Shown in pieces: positions 41,751 through 51,050 of a stretch of DNA of 64,000 nucleotides; position 1 is the first letter of the stretch; each line of letters starts with the position of its first letter. This DNA comes from Chrysophaeum taylorii (lineage: Eukaryota; Sar; Pelagophyceae; Pelagomonadales; Pelagomonadaceae), in assembly GCA_029834535.1 (NCBI GenBank), contig JAQMWT010000029.1, positions 186,001 to 250,000 of the forward strand, in the 5' to 3' direction. The notes beneath the pieces are model-generated. The model searched no databases. It was given only the letters and a program-made list of their open reading frames with translations, and was not told the origin of the DNA. The position numbers were made by a program, and so were the translations under genes.

Positions 41751-44700
41751 TCACCGCCGAGGTAAAAGGCGATCTTTTTCGCGCCAAGTAGATTGCGCGT
41801 CCTTGTAATTGCGGCTCTTCTGATTGCGACTGCCAGCGCGCAAATGACGGTCTGCGATGGTGAGCTCGTACATGCCGGGGTCGTCTTTGTGAGCTTTCAG
41901 TTTTGAGTGGGGCACAAGCTCAGCCCGTATGATATCGGTGTCTTCGTCGGCTTGTTCTCTCGCGCCAACCTCGTCGCGGTCGAGATTGGCTTTGAGGTCG
42001 TTGGCGAGGGTGGCGACGAGCGCATCCAGGAAGGTGCTGTCGGGATGGCGCCCAGCGACGATGTCATGGAGCGCAGCGTCAATGGCGTGTCTCGCAGTGA
42101 CAAGGCACGCTGTGTCGCTTTCACTTAGAGGTCTGGCGACGACCCACTGGTCGAGAAGGACGATGCCAAGATTTTCACTGAGGAGATGACTATCACCGCC
42201 AAAGAGTGCGAGCTGCAACGGCGTGAGACGCGTGGTGTGCGTCAGTCTAGTGCCTTGGCTGCTTGTGCCGAGTGCGTCACCAAAGACGAACCAGAGGCCT
42301 TGGCCAGAATTGGCAAGTTTGCGAGCGTTGATCGAAGACGAGTCGAGGCGCACCTTTGCCTGCGTGCGCGTCGCACAGTGCCATCGAGGCCTCCTTGAAG
42401 CCTGAGCGTGTGCGAGGTTGGCCCTGAAGGCTGCACACACAACGCATGTCAAGACAGCTAAACGGTGGTCGCCGTCAGGAAAGTGGCGGTCTGAGACAAC
42501 CGCCCGGAAGCCCCCGATACGGTTCAGCAGGTCTGCCTTCGCGCGCGAAATTTCGCGGGCAATGTTTGATGATGTTGGCGACGCTGCGAACGAATCTAGT
42601 GCTCTGACGACATCCGAGGTGTATATGGCACCGCTTTCATCACGGCACAGATTGGCGTTTCGGAGGAGCACGTCGAGGGCACGTGGCGTGGCGGCGAGCG
42701 CAACTATTGCGGCAGCGTCATCAGCAACACCAAGTGCGACGCCGAGAAGCAATGCGCGGCCTAGAACCGGATCAATTGGCAAGTGCACGAGCACGTCGCC
42801 GAGTTGCGTCGTGGTTGCGTCCGTCGGGCTACGGAGAGCGCGCAAGGAGATGAGCCGGCGCGTTGCGGCGGCGACCGTGTTCTCCGGCGGAGGGTCGAGC
42901 GTTCGGCTGAAGAGGTCGGGCTGACTAAGCGTCGCCGCCCTCAACACGTGACTTTCGAGGTTCGTCCTCCCAAGCTCTGGTGTCACATGATCTGGCATCA
43001 TCTCCGCATATTGCGCTTCAGAGTAGAGGCGCCAGCATTCGCCGGGTCCTACCCTACCCACGCGCCCCAGCCGCTGTTTCGCGGCTGCCTTCGAGGCTGT
43101 TTCAACGCGCAGAGTCGAGACACGCGACGTCGGCGAGTAGCGCATTGTCTTACAGAGTCCCGAGTCGACGACCAGAGTGATGTCCGGTACCGTTAGCGAT
43201 GTCTCGGCGATATCCGTCGCCAGAACGACCTTCATCTTATCGGACCGTACAGGTTCAAGCGCCTTCTGCTGCTTGGCCAAGCTCACACTCGAGTGGAGCC
43301 GATACACAAAGCACTCATGGAGGTGGTCTTGAAGAAGCTCCGCAACCCGCTCGATCTCGGTCCAGCCCGGCAGGAAACAAAGAACAGCCTTCTGTGTGGT
43401 GTCAGCCCGCTGTTTGGCATACCGACCAATGGCGTCGGCGCTCGCATGACAAATAAGTTCGACGAGTTCTTCGGGGACGACGTCCGTATCGTCGACGAGA
43501 GTCGAACGGAGCGCATTCTTGTGGGAGCGCGAAATAGGGACGTCATCGAGAAACTTGGTGCCGACTGCAAAATTGGTGCCCAACGGAACGCGGAAACATC
43601 GGTTTACACCAAGATATTTGAGGAGTGCATCGGTTTGCAACGTTGCCGACATGACCACAATCTTGAACCTCGGGTTGTCCTTCACCATGGCAAGCAACAA
43701 GTCGGCATCGGCATTGCGTTCGTGGTGCTCATCAAACACGATATGGGTAACGCCAGACAGCTCGGGGTCGCGCGCCACGCGCGCAAGCACAAGGCCGGCG
43801 GTGGCAAATTCGATACTCCGGTCGACGCGCCTCGGTCGCCTGGATTCCAGATATATGGAGTAGCCGACAGTTTCACCCACGGATTCTCCGAGCTCTGCAG
43901 CCACGCGTTGCGCCGAAGCGACAGCAGCCAAGCGCCGGGGCTGCACGACGAGCACCGACACGATTTGGTCGTCGGTCGAATCCAGCAGGTACTTGGGCAC
44001 CTGCGTAGTTTTACCGCAGCCTGCGCCACCCTCGATTACACTCAGCCGCGTTGATTTCATGTACGTCTGTAGCTCCTCGCGGATCTTGCTGATTGGAAGA
44101 ATAGTGCTCGCCGCTGACAGTCGTAGCGGTGCCAACATTCCTGTTGTCTGACGCATGGAGGGTACGTACGAATACCGTGGCCGGCGATCGTTTCCACCGT
44201 CTGACGACGACGACGATGGCAACTGACGTAAGACGTTACTGTCGAAGAAGAGCTCGGCATGGATGCGGGTCTGGACAACATCCGTCGAAATTTCCTCGCG
44301 TATCCGATCCAACTCGCTGAGTGCGACCTTTCCAGCGCGGCGTCGGAGGAGTCGCGGCAAGTTGAGTAACGCCTCGAGCTCCATGGCGTTGTAGTCAGCC
44401 CCGTCCCTCTCCGACTTCGTCGAAATTTCAACAAAGCTACTTGCATCGTGGGGATGGCAGCGCACGTTCACTTGCAGCACCACGCCGCGTTTCTTTGAGA
44501 GCGTCTTGTGCCGAGTAAAAACCGGCCAAGCCCTCGAAAGCAAGGCGACGTCGAGTGTAGCGTCCGCAGCCTTGTCTTGTACCGCTTCGGGTGCGTTTCG
44601 GACCATTAACCGCAACTCGGTCTCGTCGTACGGCTGACGCCTCGCCGTGGTAGGAGCCCTTCGTTCATCGCGCAGCAGCTCGTGCAAATTGACCTTACCT

Positions 44701-45101
44701 TCGTCGCGTAGAGACCGAAGGATCGTCTCCTTCGCGGAAAAGAACGCCTCCGTTTTGGTCGCTTGCACCTCGCCGCTCCGTATCAACCTCTGAAACCCAA
44801 ACGCTGCCTGGAGTTCCCGAGGCAATGGCAAGTGGATCTTGCATGCGTGGCGAGTTCTCCGAGGCGTCCCGAGAGTCTTATATTGGGGCAACGCGTGCAC
44901 CCCATGAACTGCGCAAAACCGGTGAAACAGTTCGTGCGTATACCACGCAAACAACTGCTTGTCCGTGAGCTTCTTTCGGAGACCATCGGCGTCCGCTGCT
45001 TGCTTTGTTACGTAGCGCTCCGGCTTTGACCCAGCGCATCGGCGCCAGCCAATCACCCGCCGCCACGGCTGTCGCAACAACAAACCGAGCCGAGACGGCA
45101 T
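41751..45101 (-). CDS. DExH-box RNA helicase, DHX/HrpA-type
   Basis: A 1,116-residue single-exon protein. The first true ATG is at 45101. The start PSRLGLLLRQPWRRVIGWRR is basic and hydrophobic, as in mitochondrial presequences. Helicase motifs in order: I GGAGCGKTTQ (about residue 362), Ia QPRRLAAV, II DEHH (about 459), III SAT, then IV-V LCFLPGWTEIE, TDIAETSLT and VI KQRLGRVGRVG (about 677). The HA2 and OB-type C-terminal regions follow (PIDPVLGRALLLG). Motif II is DEHH instead of the usual DEAH, DEIH or DEVH. These helicases remodel RNA in splicing, ribosome assembly or organelle RNA processing; a mitochondrial role is inferred only from the leader. It lies upstream of GST on the same strand. 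Confidence 0.88.
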   Translation of the reverse strand: MPSRLGLLLRQPWRRVIGWRRCAGSKPERYVTKQAADADGLRKKLTDKQLFAWYTHELFHRFCAVHGVHALPQYKTLGTPRRTRHACKIHLPLPRELQAAFGFQRLIRSGEVQATKTEAFFSAKETILRSLRDEGKVNLHELLRDERRAPTTARRQPYDETELRLMVRNAPEAVQDKAADATLDVALLSRAWPVFTRHKTLSKKRGVVLQVNVRCHPHDASSFVEISTKSERDGADYNAMELEALLNLPRLLRRRAGKVALSELDRIREEISTDVVQTRIHAELFFDSNVLRQLPSSSSSDGGNDRRPRYSYVPSMRQTTGMLAPLRLSAASTILPISKIREELQTYMKSTRLSVIEGGAGCGKTTQVPKYLLDSTDDQIVSVLVVQPRRLAAVASAQRVAAELGESVGETVGYSIYLESRRPRRVDRSIEFATAGLVLARVARDPELSGVTHIVFDEHHERNADADLLLAMVKDNPRFKIVVMSATLQTDALLKYLGVNRCFRVPLGTNFAVGTKFLDDVPISRSHKNALRSTLVDDTDVVPEELVELICHASADAIGRYAKQRADTTQKAVLCFLPGWTEIERVAELLQDHLHECFVYRLHSSVSLAKQQKALEPVRSDKMKVVLATDIAETSLTVPDITLVVDSGLCKTMRYSPTSRVSTLRVETASKAAAKQRLGRVGRVGPGECWRLYSEAQYAEMMPDHVTPELGRTNLESHVLRAATLSQPDLFSRTLDPPPENTVAAATRRLISLRALRSPTDATTTQLGDVLVHLPIDPVLGRALLLGVALGVADDAAAIVALAATPRALDVLLRNANLCRDESGAIYTSDVVRALDSFAASPTSSNIAREISRAKADLLNRIGGFRAVVSDRHFPDGDHRLAVLTCVVCAAFRANLAHAQASRRPRWHCATRTQAKVRLDSSSINARKLANSGQGLWFVFGDALGTSSQGTRLTHTTRLTPLQLALFGGDSHLLSENLGIVLLDQWVVARPLSESDTACLVTARHAIDAALHDIVAGRHPDSTFLDALVATLANDLKANLDRDEVGAREQADEDTDIIRAELVPHSKLKAHKDDPGMYELTIADRHLRAGSRNQKSRNYKDAQSTWREKDRLLPRR

Positions 45102-45259
45102 CAACGGCTCGAGACTTGTAGTAAACGCGACGATGCTTCACGACGGCGACAGAGCCATTGCAATTTGTCTTATGAGGAGGGAGGGCATGTGATCGTTTTT
45201 TATGGCTCGACCCAGGGGTAGAAAGAACAGCAAGCATGGGGACATCAGGCAGAAAAGTA

Positions 45260-45317
45260 TATATAGCCCCGGGCACTCACACACACCAGGACCGGCATTC
45301 CTACCCTTACCTTTTGG
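45260..45317. repeat. Exact 58-bp direct repeat, copy 1
   Basis: Identical base for base to 45630-45687, starting TATATAGCCCCGGGCAC and ending CTTACCTTTTGG. It shares AGCCCCGGGC and CCGGCATTCC with the repeat at 29826. Confidence 0.9.
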
Positions 45318-45629
45318 TTATGGGCCCTTAAAGCGCTCGAGGTGGATCGCGCGTTCGAATCCGCCCCACCGCTGCGCCGCAAGGAGTGTGTGAGTGGCTT
45401 CGACGCAGTTGCCATTGCCAACTGCTGGAGCCCCATCGTCTAGCACAAACACTAGACCCCCCTCATCTGGGCGCTTTCACTTACCAGGACCGGGTGTTCA
45501 ACTCCGACGCAGATGTTCATCTTAAGCAGATGGCGTCGTCGTCTGCTGGGTCCCCACCGTTTCGCATACACATACATGCTTGACTCGCCCCAGATGTTCA
45601 CGTTTCACTATGATGGGGAAGCACAGGGG

Positions 45630-45687
45630 TATATAGCCCCGGGCACTCACACACACCAGGACCGGCATTCCTACCCTTACCTTTTGG
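45630..45687. repeat. Exact 58-bp direct repeat, copy 2
   Basis: Same sequence and orientation as 45260-45317, start-to-start distance 370 bp. The flanking bases differ on both sides. Confidence 0.9.
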
Positions 45688-46130
45688 AAAAGCCGTCCGC
45701 TTTTTACCACTACTAGAAGAATGGCGCGCGCGGCGGTCGATATCGGCCTCCCCCGATCAGCTGACTCCGGTGCGCGCTCTACAGCAGACCGTCGTCGGGA
45801 CACACGCGACTTGCTCTTAGGCCACTTGAACCCACCGTCGCCTTAAATATAATGTGTACGTCGTGCATTGGTGCTGCTCTGGGCACCATCCCAGGTCGTT
45901 GTGAAGAAAGAACGTCAGAACCCGCCTCGCCCTCCTCGACGGCCTCGGGTGGTTCCGGGGGGGAGCTCCCTCAACCATCGCTCGAGTCTACGGCCTCCAG
46001 GTTATAATTCGAAGATAGGCCATTACCGGGGCGCCGCAGAAGCCCCAACCCTCACAGCACAATATGGCCACGCAGGTTGGATAGCGATAACCATTGACGT
46101 AATTGTTCACAAATCAATCAAACAAGAAAA

Positions 46131-47390
46131 CTAGGACGAAATACACGCGCCTAGTAGCGTGTCGTTGTCGTCGTCGTCGTCGTCGTCGTTGGGAGGGGAG
46201 GGTGGGATTTCGACGACGTGCGGGTTTGCTCGGGAACAGTCCTTGATGAGGCCGAGGAGGGTAAAGATGGTGGAGTGGGGGGGGGCTTTGAGAAGGAGGG
46301 CGACATCTCTGACGAAGGCCTCGAGCTCGGCGTGTCGAAGGTAGAGGTGGTTGAGGTGGGGGAGAAGACCGTCGAGCGAGCGTATGTCGAAGAGGGTGAG
46401 AATGTGGGAGACGAGAAACGAAAGCTCTGGCGAGTCCTCCTCGTCCACGAGGACCTGTTGTTGTTGTTGTTTGGGAAGTTTTGGTTGGAGGGTGTCGAGC
46501 GCCGCGCGGACATCCTTTGAGCCCAAGGCAGATTGGACGTATTGGAGCGCGTCTTTGGTTTCCCTGGCCTTGGCGATGATGTCGTCCAAATCGGACGCGC
46601 AATAGAGGTGCTTGAGTTCCCTCGCAAACCTGTCGAAGCGCGGGAGTGCGCGAGTTGCGGCCGCGAGCTTCCTCACCGCCGGAACGACCTCGTCGACGTC
46701 TCGAAGCTCGAGTTCGCGGCAAAGTTCGCGTAGCTCGACCGGTTCGGCGAGTTTGGCTTGGAGGTCTTGGAAACGGCGTCGTGGTTGGTCCTCGTTGGGG
46801 CGTTGGTTGGGCTCGAGTTCGGCCTGCAAGGCAGCGAGGGCGTCCTCCAGGCGCCTCCGGTGTTTGAGGCCAATTTTGGCGACTTTAAGCGCCGTCGCGT
46901 CGGCCGGCGAGCTCGCTCTCGGCGCTCTCCCCGTCGCGGCCTCGAACACGACCGCAGGGTCTCGTTCGGCAAAGGCCCGGTCCTCCTGGTGCTTTGTGAC
47001 GGTCTCGAGCTTCTTCTCGAGAAGCTCGACGCGTCTCGTCGCCTCCGCGTGACTCTTCCTTCGCGCCGCGAGCTCGCGCTCCGTCGTTTGCCCCTCGCTC
47101 CGCAACTTCTTTACCAATCCCGCCAGCTTGTCGGCTTCGCGGGCTTTCGCCTCCAGAGCGTCGCGGAGCCGCTGGGATTCGCTCGTGTCCAGTTTGGTCC
47201 GCGTCAGAGTTGTCGGCCGGTGCTTCTCCAGGCTCTCGACCCTCAGGGCCAACTCCTGGATGCGCGTTCCCCTCTCCGCATACCGCGTCAGGAGCTCCCG
47301 CACCCGCTCCTCGAGGGGGAGCGTCTTTCCCTGGACGCGGAGCGTACCGCCGAAACCTTGCTGCGACAACACTTCCTCGACCGCTTCCAT
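46131..47390 (-). CDS. Coiled-coil protein, CEP70-like centrosomal protein
   Basis: A 419-residue single-exon protein starting at the ATG at 47390. Residues about 20-140 are heptad-rich coiled coil (RVESLEKH, KLAGLVKKLRSEG, RVELLEKKLETVTKH). The C-terminal half has YVQSALG, SFLVSHILTLFDIRSLDGLL and LNHLYLRHAELEAFVRDVALLL, which resemble the C-terminal TPR-like region of vertebrate CEP70, a gamma-tubulin-binding centrosome and cilium protein. The match is by eye and the protein is shorter than human CEP70 (about 600 residues). An Asp run near the C-terminus comes from a GTC/GAC trinucleotide repeat (46163-46190). Its head-to-head position with BBS2 supports a ciliary or basal-body role. Confidence 0.65.
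   Translation of the reverse strand: MEAVEEVLSQQGFGGTLRVQGKTLPLEERVRELLTRYAERGTRIQELALRVESLEKHRPTTLTRTKLDTSESQRLRDALEAKAREADKLAGLVKKLRSEGQTTERELAARRKSHAEATRRVELLEKKLETVTKHQEDRAFAERDPAVVFEAATGRAPRASSPADATALKVAKIGLKHRRRLEDALAALQAELEPNQRPNEDQPRRRFQDLQAKLAEPVELRELCRELELRDVDEVVPAVRKLAAATRALPRFDRFARELKHLYCASDLDDIIAKARETKDALQYVQSALGSKDVRAALDTLQPKLPKQQQQQVLVDEEDSPELSFLVSHILTLFDIRSLDGLLPHLNHLYLRHAELEAFVRDVALLLKAPPHSTIFTLLGLIKDCSRANPHVVEIPPSPPNDDDDDDDNDTLLGACISS
46160..46191 (-). repeat. (GTC)n repeat encoding a poly-Asp tail
   Basis: About nine trinucleotide units give a run of Asp just before the C-terminus of the CEP70-like protein. Confidence 0.85.
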
Positions 47391-47456
47391 ATTGTCAATT
47401 CAAAAATATAAGGGCTTAGGATCTGTTGAGTTAACGCCGCCGCCGCCGCCGCCGCC
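47391..47456. promoter_or_regulatory. 66-bp bidirectional promoter of CEP70-like and BBS2 genes
   Basis: Only 66 bp lie between the two start codons, so promoter and both leaders must overlap. It has an A/T-rich part near the CEP70-like start (CAAAAATATAAGG) and a run of eight GCC just before the BBS2 ATG. I did not see an RFX X-box palindrome. Confidence 0.65.
47431..47456 (+). repeat. (GCC)n directly before the BBS2 start codon
   Basis: Eight GCC units end at the ATG. They form a Kozak-like GCCGCCATG context and are part of the 5' leader. Confidence 0.85.
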
Positions 47457-49364
47457 ATGCAGGAAGCATATCGACTAAGATTGGAGGTCGAGATTTCGCC
47501 GCGGGTCGCGAGCGTGTTCGAGGGGAGCCTCGCCATCGGTCGTGGAAGGCAGGTGGTGTTGAAGGAGGAATGTCTGAACTTCAAGAATACCGTGACGGCC
47601 GTGGCGACGTTTGGCAGCAATTTGTTGGTTGTCGGCCTGCCCGCTGCGGTGACAGCGTTCGAGGTGGCGAAAAACGCCGAAATCTTCTACAACGAGGTCG
47701 CCGACGGCGTGAACTGCATCGCGATCTCTTCGAGTTTGGTGTTGGTCGGCGGCAACTGCAGCGTCGTCGGGTTCTCGCCTCGTAACGGCGGCGCCGAGGT
47801 ACTGTGGACCGTCGCGGGCGATAACGTGCGAGCGCTCGCCGCTTTCGGCGAGCGAATACTGGTGGGATCGGACGACTACGATATCAAGCTGTTGGACGGT
47901 GAGGAGCCGGTCGTGGAAGTCACGGAGGCGGACCGCGTCACGGCGCTCGCGGCGTTGTCCGAAGATAGATTCGCGTTCGGCTTGGCGAACGGAACGCTCG
48001 GCGTCTACCACCGCCACAAGCGCGTTTGGCGCGTCAAGTCCAAGCACGAGCTCGTGGCGGTTCAGGTGGTGGAGCAGGCGGTGGTGTCGGGGTGGGCGAA
48101 CGGCGCGGTTACGTCGCGAAACGCGGAGACGGGCGCGTCTCTGTTTCGCGCGACGTACGGCTCCGTCGCGGCGATATTGCTGGGCGATTTGCGGGGCGGC
48201 GATGGACCCCCGCAGGTCATCGTGTGCTCCCGAGATGGCGAGGTGCGGGGGCTGGTCCCCGGGGCCGCACCGCCACCCGAGGAAGAGGAATCCGCGCGGC
48301 TCGAGCACCACCTGCGAGCTCGGAAAAAAGCGCTAACTGCCGCGTTGCGCCTCGCCGGCGGCGACGACCGATCGGCCATTCCCGCCGACACCAGAGTGAC
48401 CGTGGACGTCCAAGGGCTGGACTTCGTGTTTCGGGTCGCGAAACACGCGGTCATTCTTTCGTTGGTCGTGGTCGACTCGGAAACAGGCGAGAGCGTCGCG
48501 GCGGCGTATCCGTCGAACGCCGGTCCCGAGTTGCGCGTCGCGTTTCCGCGCGAGAAGAAGGCCGCGACGCTCAAAATCCAGGCGCACGTCGCGGCTCGCG
48601 CGAGCTCGGATGCGGTGCACGTCTTCGATCTCGACTACGAACTCCCCAAGTTCTGCGCGTTCGTCGTATCCGAGGACGCGCCGAAACCTACGTCGTTCGT
48701 CGACGTCGCCCTCGACGTCTCGCTCCAGAGGCTCCGGGAGTGGGTGGATCGAAGCTTCATCGCGGGCGAGCTCCCAGGGACCTACGCCTCCGGGGACGAG
48801 GTGTTGTCGATCCGAGCAGAAGAACGAGACGATAACAGGACCACCGACGTCAGGATATGGGGAACGCTCGCGACGGTCTCCGAAGTCGTCCAGGACCTGG
48901 CAACCTACTTGAACCTCCAGCACCTCGAAACCACCAAGGCTGAATTTCCTGTTGAAGTGGCGTGTTTGGAAGAGCTTCTCGAACGCGTCGCCGCGCGCAA
49001 CGCGATCCGCTTAAAGTTGACGGCTGACATGGCGGGCGAGACGCGTCGGCTCAAGACGCTCGTCGTCAAGCTCGAGGACGCGCGCCTCCTCGCCGACATG
49101 ACGCTCGTGCGACGGCACCTCGCCGAGCTCTTTGGGGTCAACGCCCAGCTCGTCGCCGAGTACGCGAAGCGAGCGACAAATCACGAGGCCCTCGTTACGG
49201 CCCTCCAAGACGTAAACAAGATGATCCAGCGCGCCGCCAATCTCCGCGTCGGCGCCGCCAAGGCGCGGTGCGTTGCCGACTGCCGCAAGGCCATCAAGGC
49301 CAACGCCACCCACGCCCTAGCCGCCATCGTCTGCGTCGGCACCTCGCAGTACAAGAGTCAGTAG
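47457..49364 (+). CDS. BBS2: BBS2, BBSome subunit
   Basis: A 635-residue single-exon protein (human BBS2 has 721). The N-terminal beta-propeller keeps the BBS2 order: EIFYNEVADGVNCI, GGNCSVVGF, LWTVAGDNVRALA, LVGSDDYDIKL, VTEADRVTALAAL, FGLANGTLGVYHR, WRVKSKHEL, GWANGAVTSRNAETG and VCSRDGEVRGLVPG. Then come a coiled coil, a beta-sandwich (about residues 330-400), a platform-like domain (FVDVALDVSLQRLREWVDRSF) and a C-terminal helical part. BBS2 is a core subunit of the BBSome, which carries membrane proteins in and out of cilia. The C-terminus is shorter than in animals. The call is firm and implies a ciliate life stage. Confidence 0.95.
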   Translation: MQEAYRLRLEVEISPRVASVFEGSLAIGRGRQVVLKEECLNFKNTVTAVATFGSNLLVVGLPAAVTAFEVAKNAEIFYNEVADGVNCIAISSSLVLVGGNCSVVGFSPRNGGAEVLWTVAGDNVRALAAFGERILVGSDDYDIKLLDGEEPVVEVTEADRVTALAALSEDRFAFGLANGTLGVYHRHKRVWRVKSKHELVAVQVVEQAVVSGWANGAVTSRNAETGASLFRATYGSVAAILLGDLRGGDGPPQVIVCSRDGEVRGLVPGAAPPPEEEESARLEHHLRARKKALTAALRLAGGDDRSAIPADTRVTVDVQGLDFVFRVAKHAVILSLVVVDSETGESVAAAYPSNAGPELRVAFPREKKAATLKIQAHVAARASSDAVHVFDLDYELPKFCAFVVSEDAPKPTSFVDVALDVSLQRLREWVDRSFIAGELPGTYASGDEVLSIRAEERDDNRTTDVRIWGTLATVSEVVQDLATYLNLQHLETTKAEFPVEVACLEELLERVAARNAIRLKLTADMAGETRRLKTLVVKLEDARLLADMTLVRRHLAELFGVNAQLVAEYAKRATNHEALVTALQDVNKMIQRAANLRVGAAKARCVADCRKAIKANATHALAAIVCVGTSQYKSQ

Positions 49365-50000
49365 CGCGGGGTGGCGATTTTTTGTAATGAAATCCTCGAG
49401 GACCGACGGCAGGCAGGAGAAACGCGTACCTCCTCGCGATCGAGGGGATTGATTCTCTCTGCCGCGCTTTCGTGCGGCGCGCAAAAAGGAGCAAGTCTCC
49501 CCGACGCGCCGTCCACCGCGGATTTCGCGTTTGCGGAACGCGAGGAGGAGGAGGAGCTGTGGCGTTGCTGCGCGAAGAAGCAGTCGGACGAAGGCCGGCG
49601 CTACCAACGGCCCCTTCATGACGCTCCGCCGCGACGATCACCAGATAGGGGTCGTGGATTTGGGCCACCACACCGTGTGGCGCACGACGAGCCTCACGAG
49701 CAGCGTGCGCGCGACCGGCAAAGACGGGCTGTGGCCCTTCAAAATCACCAGCTCGCGGACGCTTCGGCCTCCTCGCCCGCAAACTCGAGAGTCGCCGAAT
49801 TGTGGTTGGCCACGCACGGCCTGTGGTGCATAAGGGGTTCCAGACAGACAGACACCCCGTCTCTCCGTCTTGCACTCGGAGCACCAATCTCTCGGTTTCC
49901 CGCGCTTAAGCTTTAGAGTTTACTCCCTTGTTGTTACTTTGTATCATTAGATTATAAGGTCTGCCCTTAAACCTTCGAGTTTACTCCGTTACCCTTAGTG
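49365..50000. other. Intergenic between BBS2 and RagC/D
   Basis: Contains a short open stretch at 49531-49833 with no recognised similarity, and GAG/GGA codon repeats. Just before the RagC/D start, GAGTTTACTCC occurs twice (about 49915 and 49977), 62 bp apart. No further feature is seen. Confidence 0.5.
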
Positions 50001-51050
50001 ATGGCATCGCCTGCGTCGAGCAGCGAGAGCCTCGAGGAGCGCGTTCAGGGCGCGGCCCGGATCGTGCTGATGGGGTCGCAGCGCAGCGGAAAGACGTCGA
50101 TGGAGCGCGTGGTGTTCGGGAAGTTGTCGCCGCACGAGACGCTTTTCGTGCCGGCGACATCTGCACCGACGCTTCGATTAGTCTCGTCGTCTGACCTCGC
50201 CCGCTTCGCCATTTTCGACATCCCCGGCAGCGCCGAGCTGTCCGAGCTGAGCCACAACGGGTCCCCGTTGACGCCGTTTGCCGTGTTTTCGCGGTGCCGC
50301 GTCCTGGTGTACGTCATAGACGCGGAAGCCGAGCCTAACGCCGAGTGCGCGCGGTTCGCCGAGGTCGTGGAGATCGCGCGCAAGGTGAATCCTCGGCTCG
50401 CTTTGGAGGTGTTCGTGCACAAAGTCGACGGGGACTTATTTTTGACCGAAGAGCAGAAACTTGACTGTCGTCGGGAAATAGAGCAGTGCGTTCGCGCCGA
50501 GCTCGCTGATCTCAAACGCGTGAGTCAGGAGGAGTTGGTCGACGAAGAGGAGGTGTCCTTTTCGCTCACGTCGATATACGACCACTCGGTCTTCGAGGCC
50601 TTTTCGAAAGTGATTTCTAAACGCCTCGTCCCGCAGCGCGACGCTCTCGAGAAACTCCTCGACGCTCTCGTCTCGAGCTGCGATATGGAGAAGTCTTTTC
50701 TCTTCGACGTCTCCTCTAAGGTCTACGTCGCCACCGACTCGGCACCCGTCGACTCGGCATCCTACGAGCTCTGCGCCGATGCGATAGACGTGGTCCTCGA
50801 CGTCGGCTCCATATATGCCCCCCACTTGTCCAACGACGCCTGCTCGGCCGCCGTCACGCTCTCGAACGGCATGGCCCTCGTGCTCGACGAGGTCGACGCG
50901 ACCCTCGCGGTGGTCTGTCTCCTCCGCTCCGAGAACCTCGACAAGAAAGGCCTCATCGACTACAATCTCGACTGCTTCCGGAAGGCGTTGCACCAGCTCG
51001 CCGACCTCAACGCCGTTTCTTCCTCAAACTCCGCCGCGTGTTGTTCCTAG
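50001..51050 (+). CDS. Rag GTPase, RagC/D (Gtr2) type
   Basis: A 349-residue single-exon protein; the true ATG is 50001. The G domain starts with RIVLMGSQRSGKTSMERVVF (P-loop GSQRSGKTS), followed by KLSPHETLF, FAIFDIPGS (switch II), VYVIDAEAE and FVHKVDGD (G4), all in the RagC/D style. The C-terminal Roadblock-like part begins with SIYDHSVFEAFSK and has KSFLFDVSSKVYVATDS, nearly as in animal RagC. RagC/D pairs with RagA/B on the lysosome or vacuole and recruits TORC1 when amino acids are present. Human RagC is about 400 residues; this one lacks the extended termini. Switch II has DIPGS where animals have DFPGQ, so the Gln is missing, as RagC/D proteins do not depend on classic hydrolysis. Confidence 0.93.
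   Translation: MASPASSSESLEERVQGAARIVLMGSQRSGKTSMERVVFGKLSPHETLFVPATSAPTLRLVSSSDLARFAIFDIPGSAELSELSHNGSPLTPFAVFSRCRVLVYVIDAEAEPNAECARFAEVVEIARKVNPRLALEVFVHKVDGDLFLTEEQKLDCRREIEQCVRAELADLKRVSQEELVDEEEVSFSLTSIYDHSVFEAFSKVISKRLVPQRDALEKLLDALVSSCDMEKSFLFDVSSKVYVATDSAPVDSASYELCADAIDVVLDVGSIYAPHLSNDACSAAVTLSNGMALVLDEVDATLAVVCLLRSENLDKKGLIDYNLDCFRKALHQLADLNAVSSSNSAACCS

Larger units (their letters stand above)
45102..46130. other. Intergenic, 1.0 kb, with an exact direct repeat
   Basis: The main feature is the 58-bp exact repeat at 45260 and 45630. Between the copies is pyrimidine-rich sequence with no believable coding frame. It lies between the helicase start and the CEP70-like gene's 3' end. Confidence 0.55.

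Noticed and set aside
45325-45385. tRNA-like TTCGAATCC near 45352
   Set aside because: The flanking bases do not form a T-stem (GCGCG against CCGCC) and no anticodon arm or acceptor pairing could be built.
48026-48835. Plus-strand ORF of 269 codons within BBS2
   Set aside because: Frame-shifted Arg-rich shadow of BBS2, whose own frame matches the family throughout.
49531-49833. Plus-strand ORF of 100 codons between BBS2 and RagC/D
   Set aside because: Short, no start context or similarity, and equally open frames exist on the minus strand; not supported as a gene.
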